NCBI GenBank assembly: GCA_946803715.1
Contig: CAMPET010000001.1
Location: 151,916 to 215,915, forward strand
Length of the DNA stretch: 64,000 bases
Source: Beroe ovata
Taxonomy: Eukaryota > Ctenophora > Nuda > Beroida > Beroidae
Reading direction: 5' to 3'
Position 1 is the first letter of the stretch. Each line of letters opens with the position of its first letter. The notes under the pieces were generated by a model. The model saw only the letters and a program-made list of their open reading frames with translations, had not been told where the DNA came from and ran no database searches. A program made the position numbers and the translations under genes. Below, piece after piece: positions 39,301 through 46,500 of this stretch.

Positions 39301-41755
39301 GATTCAATCAGACATGACCAGATTTGCATTTAAATGTATTTTAAGGGTCCTGGACTTCTCAGGGTTTTCCTTTGTATCAATATAATTCAAAACTTCTTCT
39401 CATCCCTAACCGAAGTTTCTCTCCTCTACTACTCACCACTTTGTGCGATGTCCATATTAGCGATGCTCCACTTGACACCACACAAGTCATTAGCACACTG
39501 TCACCCGTTGACACCAGGTCAGGAGGTGATGGTGTCAGTGAGACGGTCGGTGAAGCTGAGGAGGTGTCAGCAATTAAGATGGACCAAGAACCAACTGATG
39601 AAAGTTCAGGTGAATGCGACAAGTTGATTCGTAGCCCTTGGGCCTTGGCCCTTGAATGCATTTTGTGGGAGAGCCCAAAACTGGTCTCACACTGGTCTCA
39701 AACTGGTCTCAAACTGATCTCACTATTTCACCTGTAAAAACTCTCTTACCGATCACGATGAGTTTTGTTGAGTGAGAGGTACATCCGGCCGCGTTTGTCA
39801 CATATGTCACGTAGTCTCCACTGTCAGATTCAAGTGCCTGAAAGGTGAGGGGTGAAGAGTGAGGAGTGAGGAGTGAGGAATTACAGACGGTCGAAGATTT
39901 GGGTGATCGGGAAGAGGAGTTTGGACTTTGATTATAGAGACCGGGGTTACAAAACACTCATTTGTGATGATAGTACTATTATATTAGCGTGGATAAATCC
40001 AGTTCTTGACGCAATCCAGGTCATCGCACAATTATCAGGGCTTACCTTTTGTATGAAGAGTGATGTTTTGTCCAAAGATAAGTTCAAGTGATATGGTACC
40101 TTGTCCTTGAACCACTTTACATCAAACTGTCTGCAAGATTGGAATTGGAAATCATATTTAGATATTTTGAACATTTTGAAGCCAGTGTAATTCCGTCTTT
40201 AAAAACTTCCCTTGTTCCACTTACGAGGGATGAGCAGTAATGTTCAGGTTTAATTCCACAGTTTCTCCAACCAGACCCTCTATCGAACCCGAACTAGAAA
40301 CATGAGGCATACCTGAGAAGGAAAAGGGCTCAATATAGAGATATATATGAGGAATCCTCGGATGCGTTCATTAAAACTTCAATAGACACAAAATTCATTG
40401 ATCAAAATACATAAGAATATGGGTGATTTGAGAAGACTTTTATTTGCTATTCAGTACTCACGGAATACATTCAGCTGTATAGAACTGGTGCTAGATCTGC
40501 TTCTCTCTGCGTCCATCACATTGACAAGATACTGCCCACTGTCACTTGGCAACGTTCCAGAAATAGTGAGAGACGTGCTGTCAGCGGAATAGTGGTACCT
40601 ACGGATCATCTTAGTTATCAAGTTATCAAGAGGTATCGATGGTAACTGTTCTATCACCGGAAATTCTGATACCAACCGTGAGTTATCCCATGTCCCATCC
40701 TGCTTCAGCCATGAAATTGTGCCTGGTTTGATAAGCCCTGAGAAGTGAGGTGTACTGAAATCTTATATAGCTTGCTGTGCACCATCAGAGCCATCTGCCA
40801 ATGTTTCAACAGCAAATGTGAATTACCATTCATTATAGCTGTTGAAAGTGTTATAGCTTCCCCACAGCACAAAGTATTGGCGACAGGAGCGGCGGGAAGT
40901 GCTCTTACCATTCCTGAAGAAGCATCAATACTTGATGGTCTTGGGGAAACATTGGAATGTGGTAAATATTCAATATAAACATGTTATATTGAAGGATTGA
41001 TTAGTTTCCATGAATAGATGTCCATTATTATGCATGTAACATAACATTTCATTACATGGATGGATGAATATGTCAAAGAAACTCAACTATTATAAACAAC
41101 CATGGTCTTTTACTACCTAATACAAGGAGAGTGACAGAAGTTTCCCTGTCAAGATAGCCTCCGTCATTGCGTCTGCCCCTTACATAGACAGTGTAGTCTC
41201 CAGAATACACAGTTTTGACACTGAATAGGTAACAAAGGAGTTGGCACTAATTGCAACAAGGTGTCTCATTTAGGGAACATCAGATCACAGATATACTAAT
41301 TCATCAACCAAAAGGAGCATCATTCACCTATTAAAAACAAGTGATGCAATATTGTTTTTCAAATCTAGACTGTGGCTTTGTGGAACTGAACCACCAACCT
41401 GGATAAGATATTTTGAGGTTTATCATTGAGCAGTAAGCAATAACTTGGAAAACGGATTTTATATGTGGCAGGTTTCAAGTATGTTATTATTGTTACCCTG
41501 GCCCACTGGATATCTTCCTCTGAAACAGTCACAGTTTTGCTGAAGCTCAGTGCAACTTGTAGTTTGGCACTGTAGCTCTCCTCCAAAACAACAATTTCAT
41601 GGAGTAGAGGTTTGATACTGAGATTCTGACCATCTGAGGGCAGATATGAACAGTACCCAAAAGAATTGATACACAAAGACATAAAATACTATTATTTCAA
41701 TACCTGATATGTGGATTGTGGCAAATTGAAGAATAAATAGGAACCAAAGTGACAT
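2751..41755 (-). CDS. Giant transmembrane Ig/FN3 receptor, 77 exons, 4,900 aa
   Basis: One gene read from signal peptide (ATG at 41755-41753) to TGA at 2751-2753. Chaining 77 exons, each with AG/GT borders and matching phases, gives 14,703 nt with no stop. Order: cleavable signal peptide (residues about 1-17), about 41 Ig-like domains (about 20-4107), five FN3 domains (about 4108-4627), one membrane helix, then a tail of about 250 residues rich in Tyr, Asp, Asn and Arg. Ig repeats show the core Trp (for example VTWYK) and the D-x-G-x-Y motif. The design is that of a cell-surface adhesion or recognition receptor, similar in principle to Dscam or Sidekick but much longer. I do not recognise a named orthologue. 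Three places are less certain: the 4.4-kb intron 16879-21238, the duplicated contig ends at 30455-35958, and exon 41399-41633. A split into two genes is possible but the phases argue against it. Exons are listed in the block entries. Confidence 0.82.
3990..6312 (-). other. Giant receptor exons 69-74: FN3 domains 2-5
   Basis: Exons 6210-6312, 5910-6032, 5366-5548, 4952-5171, 4319-4758 and 3990-4185. Together with the end of exon 68 they encode five fibronectin type III domains. The usual landmarks are visible: the B-strand Trp (SISWDPLGG, VLVKWSAPS, IHVTWVL), the C-strand Tyr (YRVYYRDD), the L-x-P-x-x-x-Y motif (SELVPGERYSFRIEV, TGLSENTMYLFAVSA, STLNDDTSYSLSIVA). FN3-3 holds a Ser-rich loop with a dibasic cluster, RKKR. 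These domains sit between the Ig array and the membrane, as in Dscam, Robo and Sidekick. Confidence 0.85.
5516..5760. repeat. Purine-rich tract with duplicated exon edge
   Basis: An about 45-bp segment at 5516-5560 (the acceptor and first codons of giant-gene exon 71) is repeated with changes at 5659-5703. Between and beyond the copies the plus strand is almost pure G and A. The copies share CTTCCCTCCCTCCGGTTA. Confidence 0.75.
6477..11515 (-). other. Giant receptor exons 66-68: large exons with Ig27-Ig41 and FN3-1
   Basis: Exons 8642-11515 (2,874 nt), 8284-8506 and 6477-8052 (1,576 nt). The first encodes the end of Ig27 and all or most of nine further Ig domains without an intron. Exon 68 carries the end of Ig37, Ig38-Ig41 and the first FN3 domain (starting GPPTKPPTPW). 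Canonical Cys-bearing Ig domains are common here, for example ARFSCAVS with GLYMCSV, VTFVCVAYG with GEYRCKADN, and VELECNAIG with GTFACFASN. They are interspersed with domains lacking both Cys, such as the one with SSYQLSVHI and YTVTALL. A donor at 8642 (CAG|GTACGT) and an acceptor at 8506 join RYRCQ to VTNEKG, a normal Ig end. Confidence 0.9.
8151..8210 (+). repeat. 12-bp tandem repeat
   Basis: Five copies of CAAGGAGAATTR lie in the intron between giant-gene exons 67 and 68. They have no coding role. Confidence 0.9.
12231..12352. repeat. CA microsatellite around an assembly gap
   Basis: AC repeats flank 44 Ns at 12270-12313, in the intron between giant-gene exons 63 and 64. Peptides such as CVCVCV predicted here are translated microsatellite. 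Confidence 0.95.
13205..13242. repeat. Perfect 38-bp palindrome
   Basis: Two 19-nt arms meet without spacer at TCA|TGA (arm start GAAATTGAGAGTC). It starts 10 nt inside the intron after giant-gene exon 61. Confidence 0.9.
16183..16268 (-). other. Cys-rich exon 52 inside Ig20
   Basis: An 86-nt exon with phase-matching borders adds GEELCSGCTDCSSSCANCC to the F-G region of Ig20, between NYICR and ASITLART. Seven of 19 residues are Cys, unlike anything else in the protein. The other two frames fail to keep the chain open. Confidence 0.65.
16881..17082. repeat. GA-rich minisatellite
   Basis: Imperfect tandem copies of AGAGATGGTGAGRGAA, with spacing that slips. They follow directly on exon 50 of the giant gene and carry no gene. 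Confidence 0.85.
18197..18362. repeat. CA microsatellites flanking a single-N join
   Basis: AC runs at 18197-18222 and 18301-18360 lie on either side of an N at 18231. Intronic. Confidence 0.9.
19785..19875 (+). repeat. 19-bp tandem repeat
   Basis: About four to five copies of AGATTGCAGAGGCACTGAA, one of them shortened, in the long intron of the giant gene. Confidence 0.9.
19990..20635. repeat. Duplicated segment across the N at 20306
   Basis: 19990-20305 and 20307-20635 start alike (AATGGGGAGGAGAGAAATTT) and end alike (ACCACGTACAGAATGAAATA), with many substitutions and indels between. This fits two alleles of one intron segment joined head to tail by the assembler. Confidence 0.75.
20885..21215 (+). 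repeat. TTGACACCAC-type imperfect repeat cluster
   Basis: Irregular copies of CTACTTGACACCACTTTCTT alternate with CTGACACTACTCTGCTCTAA. Intronic. The short core recurs elsewhere in the window. Confidence 0.75.
21239..28115 (-). other. Giant receptor exons 27-49: Ig10 (second half) to Ig19
   Basis: Exons 27978-28115, 27771-27850, 27511-27597, 27278-27383, 27040-27143, 26858-26950, 26569-26687, 26374-26402, 25400-25498, 25117-25310, 24757-25030, 24333-24669, 24091-24203, 23763-23911, 23529-23655, 23306-23410, 22742-22870, 22447-22556, 22131-22276, 21925-21998, 21693-21775, 21464-21577 and 21239-21326. Each joins the next in phase. Core Trp and F-strand motifs recur: ISWKH with DEGLYQCHV, IIWQKD with DEGEYRCKI, ILWYKEHD with DVGIYQAVV, AEWYHYDG with EAGEYTLKL. 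Most of these domains lack the B-strand Cys. The 29-nt exon 34 (26374-26402) supplies only the linker PIPSVLSHP, and without it the phase would break. Confidence 0.85.
25759..26262 (+). CDS. A20/AN1 zinc-finger protein (ZFAND5/6-like), nested
   Basis: Complete, intronless, 167 residues. An N-terminal A20 finger has Cys at 7, 12, 24 and 27 (CRNSGCSFYGSEQFDGLCSGC). A C-terminal AN1 finger has Cys108, Cys111, Cys122, Cys124, Cys129, His132, His138 and Cys140. A Ser/Thr-rich linker with basic patches (KKRK) joins them. Length and order match ZFAND5/ZFAND6 and plant SAP proteins, which bind ubiquitin chains through A20 and act in stress-linked protein degradation. The gene lies wholly inside the 875-bp intron 25499-26373 of the giant Ig gene, on the opposite strand, so it needs its own promoter. 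No AATAAA is evident just downstream. It is the only complete single-exon gene in the window, which could mean an old retrocopy, though intron-poor coding regions also occur in this family. Confidence 0.93.
   Translation: MTDGASCRNSGCSFYGSEQFDGLCSGCFSKRQGSRDAPQVSLGTSICSVKKRKSVEISSDEVAHLNPKTETQNDPTTAGVKDETPQVDTSTSAAEGGTSKKRKVVNRCHVCNKKVGLLGFDCRCGGLFCSLHRADTEHGCQFDYKSVQRAELAEKNPKVVGEKVSKI
28116..30717 (-). other. Intron 26 of the giant gene, filled by tandem repeats
   Basis: Exon 26 (30718-30826) ends ISSG in phase 1 and exon 27 continues GRYRILNKGR, completing one Ig domain. So the 2.6 kb between them is intron. It consists mostly of the 545-bp tandem array. Confidence 0.85.
28391..30715. repeat. 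545-bp tandem repeat, about 4.3 copies
   Basis: The marker TAAAGAGTGTTTCT recurs at 28391, 28935, 29479, 30024 and 30569, spacings of 544-545 bp. Copies 3 and 4 (29479-30023, 30024-30568) look nearly identical and the first is more diverged. On the minus strand three copies hold an open frame of 129 codons (29030-29419, 29575-29964, 30120-30509). It has no recognisable domain and is most simply explained by low divergence among copies. Confidence 0.92.
30455..33460. repeat. 1.5-kb duplication across the N at 31957 (likely unmerged contig ends)
   Basis: 30455-31956 and 31958-33460 carry the same sequence with very few differences (for example near 31600 versus 33105). Both include giant-gene exons 22-26 and part of exon 21. 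The duplication abuts a single N exactly, and the second copy runs on into sequence that continues the gene. I take the second set of exons (32221-32329, 32454-32576, 32719-32825, 32996-33080, 33163-33208) as copies, not extra domains. Confidence 0.85.
30718..36093 (-). other. Giant receptor exons 17-26: Ig7 to Ig10 (first half)
   Basis: Chosen path: 35981-36093, 35411-35500, 35212-35302, 35032-35102, 33360-33505, 31660-31705, 31493-31577, 31216-31322, 30951-31073 and 30718-30826. Second copies of exons 18-20 lie at 34160-34249, 33961-34051 and 33781-33851. Only the copy of exon 21 at 33360-33505 is whole; 31856-31956 and 34709-34756 are cut by the Ns. Joined, Ig7 reads IAWTREDG then SGRYCVFVSN, Ig8 has THSWSHNYTT then DAGFYRFYYNN, and Ig9 is canonical (AVFSCLVSG, VTWYRG, SRYRCVASNSAG). 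Confidence 0.75.
33458..35958. repeat. 1.25-kb duplication across the N at 34708 (likely unmerged contig ends)
   Basis: 33458-34707 and 34709-35958 match at a constant offset of 1,251, apparently without change. The join is again a single N. The left copy is the right end of the contig that begins at 31958, so that contig (31958-34707) is covered on both sides by its neighbours. Confidence 0.85.
36670..36738 (+). repeat. 17-bp tandem repeat
   Basis: Four copies of ATGTTGCTATGTAACGA lie between giant-gene exons 15 and 14. A rearranged relic of the 545-bp repeat follows at about 36770-36850 (shared GGATTGAAGTC and GGGAAGCAAAAT). Confidence 0.85.
38245..38305. repeat. TGTACA-rich inverted repeats
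   Basis: Alternating GTACAATATGTAC and GTACATATTGTAC units form mutual inverted repeats in the intron between giant-gene exons 12 and 13. Confidence 0.7.
38396..38590. repeat. 15-bp minisatellite with a gap
   Basis: Copies of CCCACATTCCCCCAG, with variants, flank 48 Ns at 38480-38527, next to giant-gene exon 12. Gly/Val-rich peptides predicted here are repeat. Confidence 0.9.
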
Positions 41756-41778
41756 TATGGATCTCTCAGTTGATCCAT
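41755..41778 (-). promoter_or_regulatory. Upstream ORF overlapping the giant-gene start
   Basis: A seven-codon ORF, MDQLRDP, has its TAA overlapping the main ATG by one base (TAATG). Such a layout usually lowers translation and can allow re-initiation. A possible 5'-UTR acceptor (TTCTAG) sits three bases before the upstream ATG. Confidence 0.5.
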
Positions 41779-42658
41779 GATCTAGAAGCAAAAATCATGT
41801 TTTAGCAGGGCAAGTACTGCACTGTTGACACCAAATATTCAACAGAAGTGAAGAAGCAGAACAGCTTGTTGAATTGACTGGAACAATTGTAACTGGAAAT
41901 GGAACCAACTCTTATGACCTTAATAAGTTTATTTAAGATTTGCCTCGGAAGACTTCACTAATAGTGCAAAAGTTTCGCCGCAAGGCAAATAGGTAATCCC
42001 TAACAATCAGTCAATGAATTATCTATATTATAATTTGGTTGTTTGTTTGTATTTATTTATGTCCGTCACTAAATGCACGTGCTGATTTTAAAGTTAAGTG
42101 CGCGTTGCCATGGATACGTGCTACTACTGTAATAATAGTGAACTGGGAGCTCATTTCTGATGATGGTGCTTTGATTACGTTTTAGTTTTCGTTGCAATGG
42201 GATGAATGCAAGTATTCGAGCAAAAGTCAAATTTTTTCTTAAGTTTACAGTTATTGCTTCTGCTCTGCAGTTATGGTAAAATACGATGTTATTTTCAAAA
42301 ACAATACGCTGCACAAATTGAAACGATTAACAAAAGTCGGACAACCGGGCAAGCGCCAAGCACCATTTTCTGTGCCTATTCGAAGAAATGGCTGAATTGT
42401 GATCAAGGGCTCCTTCATAAAATCATTGGTTCAAATAAGTATGTTGGATTTTGATCACAGGTCATGTTTAGCTGTCGTTCTAAAGTAACGTCCTGTTGTC
42501 TTTCAATGGGTAGTGTATCACACCCACTTGGCAGGTTTTCTAGTTTGTAAATAATCTCAATTTTGTTCTGATCATGGCCAGTGTCACAATGTTGGCACTC
42601 AAGCAGCGGCTTTCGATGAAGGCACGCGCGCAAGAATTAACAGGTCAGGTAACAACTT

Positions 42659-42908
42659 ACAATATAGTTGTAGGATTTTACCCTACCCTTGCTTTGTCAG
42701 ATGTTACCTGACCTGTTAATTCTCGCGCGCGGCGCGCGCGCCGCGCGCGAGAAACAGGTCAGGTAACATCTGACAACCCTTGCTGGCGGGATTTTATCCC
42801 TGGCAAGGGGCGGATTGAAAATCGGGCCGCGGATTGAAAATCGGCGCGGGCGCGGATTGAAAATCGCGCGCGTACCGACGGTAGGGTAAAATCCTACAAA
42901 CAATATAG
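42659..42908. mobile_element. Small inverted-repeat element (MITE), copy 1
   Basis: The element, 42668-42899 (232 bp), begins TTGTAGGATTTTACCCTACC and ends with its inverted match. It is flanked on both sides by the 9-bp direct repeat ACAATATAG (42659-42667, 42900-42908). Inside, CGGATTGAAAATCG occurs three times. No coding capacity. The 9-bp target duplication points to a Mutator-like family. The copy is itself interrupted by an 83-bp insertion. Confidence 0.85.
42694..42776. mobile_element. 83-bp palindromic insertion nested in MITE copy 1
   Basis: Nearly perfect palindrome: arms starting TTGTCAGATGTTACCTGACC, with a CGCG-rich centre. It is flanked by CCCTTGCT on both sides (42686-42693 and 42777-42784), and removing it restores the arrangement of copy 2. 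One arm-like relic (TTAACAGGTCAGGTAACA) lies just upstream at about 42637-42654. Confidence 0.75.
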
Positions 42909-43196
42909 GTAAACAAAATTCAAAATTGTTACAGATCTGCTCTGTTCAATGCATTTTGCGTGCACGCGCATGGCGTGCCAAAGCTCTTGTTTTATCGATC
43001 ATGTTTGCATTTCGTTGAATCAATGAATCATAGCATTAGCTATCTGCAGGTTGATGGAGCTGATGCGCGCGCAAAGCATTAGTGGAAATGACAAGAAATT
43101 ATTGTATCAACCTCATGTAAAAAAAACTTTAGCTTTCTTATCATGCTTCATTTCTATAATCAGACATCAGAGTTAATGTGTTTGGCATGGCTTTTC

Positions 43197-43321
43197 TGAC
43201 TTGCATTGTAGGATTTCACCCTACCCTTGCTGGCGGGATTTTATCCCTGGCAAGGCATCCGTCGGGGCGGATTGATAATCGCGCGCACTGACGGTAGGGT
43301 AAAATCCTACAATGACTTGCA
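43197..43321. mobile_element. Small inverted-repeat element (MITE), copy 2
   Basis: 43206-43312 (107 bp) has the same terminal repeats as copy 1 with one change. It is flanked by the 9-bp direct repeat TGACTTGCA (43197-43205, 43313-43321). It lacks the palindromic insertion and carries one instead of three internal CGGATTGA units. Confidence 0.88.
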
Positions 43322-43594
43322 ATATTGAAACCCGTCAAATAATCTGTGGCATGGTTCCAATTGCTATCAAGGATTGTTCATGTTTTGTATATGTCTGGCT
43401 GACATTCAAGGAGATTGATTTATAGGTCAAAAGTAAATGCACTTTCCAGGGTTTTTTCAGCCTGGATTGGTTCATTCTCTGAGCACCCAGAGGCTAGAGT
43501 ACTTCATTGTCAGAGTCCTTCAAATGTTTGAAGCTACTTACTCTTGTAACATTTTACAGTCTCACACATGAATGATCTTTATAGGGCATCAGAT

Positions 43595-46500
43595 ATGGAA
43601 AGATGGACTATTCATCTGTTGCACCTGGCTCATCTGCTTGTATTTGTTGGTGCAAATTTATATGAACTATATAATTGTGATGATACAGGACAGCCTTGCT
43701 TAGAATTTGTTGTTGGAAGTACAAGTGGCTGCGACCAGACAGATATAACCTCATATAGGTTTGTCAAAGAAGTTGTTCCTTGATTGAAAATACTCACTTC
43801 CAATCAAACATGTGATTTTCTTTAGTAAAGGTATATCTTTCTCAATGAAGGTGAATCATTTTCAGGGACAATGTTGACTACAACAATCCTGCTGACTATC
43901 CTTGGTGTAAGTATGGAACGAACACAATTTGTTTTGGTATTATCAAAATGTCTAGAAACTCTTTGAATCTTCACTTAACATATTCAGGGATACAAGAAGG
44001 AACAGAACAAACTCTTTGCTGTGATGTCAAACTATCAGAGCCACTAATGAATGAAACTCTAAAAGCACAGTGGTTGCATTACTCTGATGTAGATGAGGTT
44101 GGGGGCACAGAATACACAATCATAGAAGTAAGTTAGGATTAAATGACCAATATCCATTATTTTGTTATTTTTGCAGCTTACTCATACACCTCTATAGATA
44201 AAACTTTGGACCACCTTTCAATCTTTGTGCTTACTGTATAGATGTTGTCTGAAAACAGCTGTCCTGTAAATTATCCCACACCATAGCAGGGTGTGAATGT
44301 ATACACTGGATTATGTAATAGCCACTGACATAGTCTAAGAAACAGTGGTGACATGTGCCATATGATTTGTTTTGTATGGATTCAGGGCTTGTATTTGCAC
44401 TGTGTTTCTGGGTGAATTATCATGAAAACAGGAGTTACCGGGTTCATATGGGAATTGGGATTCATACCTCATTATTATCCCATTCAAATTGTAATACCAT
44501 TATCCATCATGGTATTTTTGGTGACTAAATTCATTCTTAGCTTTTAGCTGAGGGAAGCATGAAATCGTCAGAAAATTATGCCATTCACTCTCATTATTAT
44601 GCTTTGCATATGTGCATAATAGGAATTGACGATAGATAACTTGAGTTTTTCCTGCTGATACAAATATACACATTACACGTGCTGATTTATCTACCCGACT
44701 TGCTAATAGGTCTTCATTACATTTGTTTAGCTACATTTGTGCGTTGCATCATATGTGTGACATGTGCCTGTCGAGTCTATATAACAGTTCTTCAAGCACG
44801 TGAAGGATGTCAGAAGTGCATATGTCATTCTTATTTGGCAAGAGACAGTTATGAAGATGTATCATTTCATTAAAAGTTCAGTTACCGCTGTCAAAGTTCA
44901 TACCAATACTTCATGGTACATAGAATTCACCAAAAATACAAGACATCTTCCTGGTCTTAGTGCCATCGACAACTAACCTACTTCCGCCTTCCATGCTCAA
45001 ACCTTTCTCTACACTTGTCTTCCGCCATACAAATGCAAATAGTATACCCGGCTCTAGCCAGTCATTTACACTTCGACACGCTAGGTATATTCACTCCTGC
45101 TTAATTTCTAGAAGGAATAATGTGTTCACTGTTTGTTGTAAGTAATGAGCAAATGCTAGAGAGATGGTACTCACATATCATTAATCATACCATGACTTGG
45201 TGTGTGACGTTTTAAAACCGGATATGTATCGAAAAATAACGTCAATGCCTGTTGTAAAGAGGTCAATCTGAAATGTGCATAATATATCCAATATCCATGA
45301 CTGTGTAAGCATATGTCAATTCGTTGTAAATAGAGGGTCGGGCGCTACTCTTAAGAATTTGCAATACATCATTGTAGCACCCTGTGTGTGTGTGTGTGTT
45401 TGTGTGTGTGGGTGTTGTAAGGTTTCTAGCAATCTTAGAAATGTGTCCAATGAATACTTCCCAATACCAATGTACTGTTAAAACTTACACACACAAATTA
45501 TAACGATAAATATTGAGTCATAGCTGATGAAAACTATTGCAGTTACATTTAAACGAACTTAAAACCCAGCCGAACTCCATTTAATTTTTCCATGTATGGT
45601 ACTTTTCGTAATTTCAGGGCGGGTTTCGCATCTTTGTCAAGATAATCAGATAACAGGCATCCGTCGTCAGCATTTATATTATATTTCTTTGTCAACGACC
45701 GCGCACTTCTTCGTAAAGTCGTGTTATGTTACACGGAAAATCGAATTGTATCAGAGTGCAGCAAAGAAACGCCAATCGGTGATACGTTGTATTTTTATAC
45801 ATTGTACAATGTACCAAATACAATGCAAGTAACAATTGTACAATGTACATTGTGCACAGTGCTTAATTATATATTGTGCAATGTACAAGTGCTTTATACA
45901 TTGTGCAATGTACATGGCTAATTGGTGAATGTAAATTGAACCTTGTGCGTTGATGCTTGGGTTTTTGAAACACAACACTGATTGTAATTCAGGGTACAAA
46001 GTGAATACGTTGTACAATGTACATCATACATCAGCACGATGTCATAGGTTACACTATGATATGAATACCTTGTAGAAGACGTGTATGTCTTGTAATTGTC
46101 CCTTTGATTTGTATAAATCAGAATTCCAGAATTTCCACAAGAATGCGTGCCGAATTAAGGCACATCGTTAAGTCACCATCGATACTTGAGAGGCAGAAAG
46201 CAAACTTGGAATTGGAGCCGCGAGTGGAATTTTGCTCGTGAATTCTATTCCTCCTTTTCAATGAAGTCATTGATTTCATAAATATCAAGTTACATGAAAT
46301 GAAATATATATGGATTTGAATGCTGTAAATTAGTACATTGTACATGATCACAATGTACCGTTTTAACAGTATACAACGATTTAGAGGATTTGTTTACTTA
46401 AACCAGAAAATGATTCCTCCCATAATCATGTAGAAATGGCGGCCTATTGTAATGCATGGTCACCCTGGTTCTTAATTAAATCCCAATTATCTCAGCATCA

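Larger units (their letters stand above)
36227..41755 (-). other. Giant receptor exons 1-16: signal peptide and Ig1-Ig6
   Basis: Exons 41704-41755, 41399-41633, 41117-41220, 40827-40913, 40462-40737, 40225-40312, 40046-40130, 39750-39837, 39437-39555, 39107-39199, 38802-38883, 38598-38714, 37234-37319, 36898-37044, 36532-36611 and 36227-36336. Exon 1 encodes MSLWFLFILQFATIHIS, a typical signal peptide; I chose this ATG because an in-frame upstream ATG is absent. Ig1-Ig3 and Ig5 lack canonical Cys (ISWLK with SGQYLVNV; VKWFKD with SGDYVTYV). Ig4 and Ig6 have them (LMTCVVSSG, EFTCAAEV; LECYVEG, YGCEATN). Exon 2 is read as one exon although an internal GTAACA donor exists. Confidence 0.8.
41779..43594. 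promoter_or_regulatory. Divergent intergenic region between giant Ig gene and RTK
   Basis: About 1.8 kb separates the starts of the two head-to-head genes and should hold both promoters. I see no TATA box that I would defend. It holds two related inverted-repeat transposons and several GC-rich CGCG blocks. Part of it may be 5' UTR or UTR intron. Confidence 0.55.
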
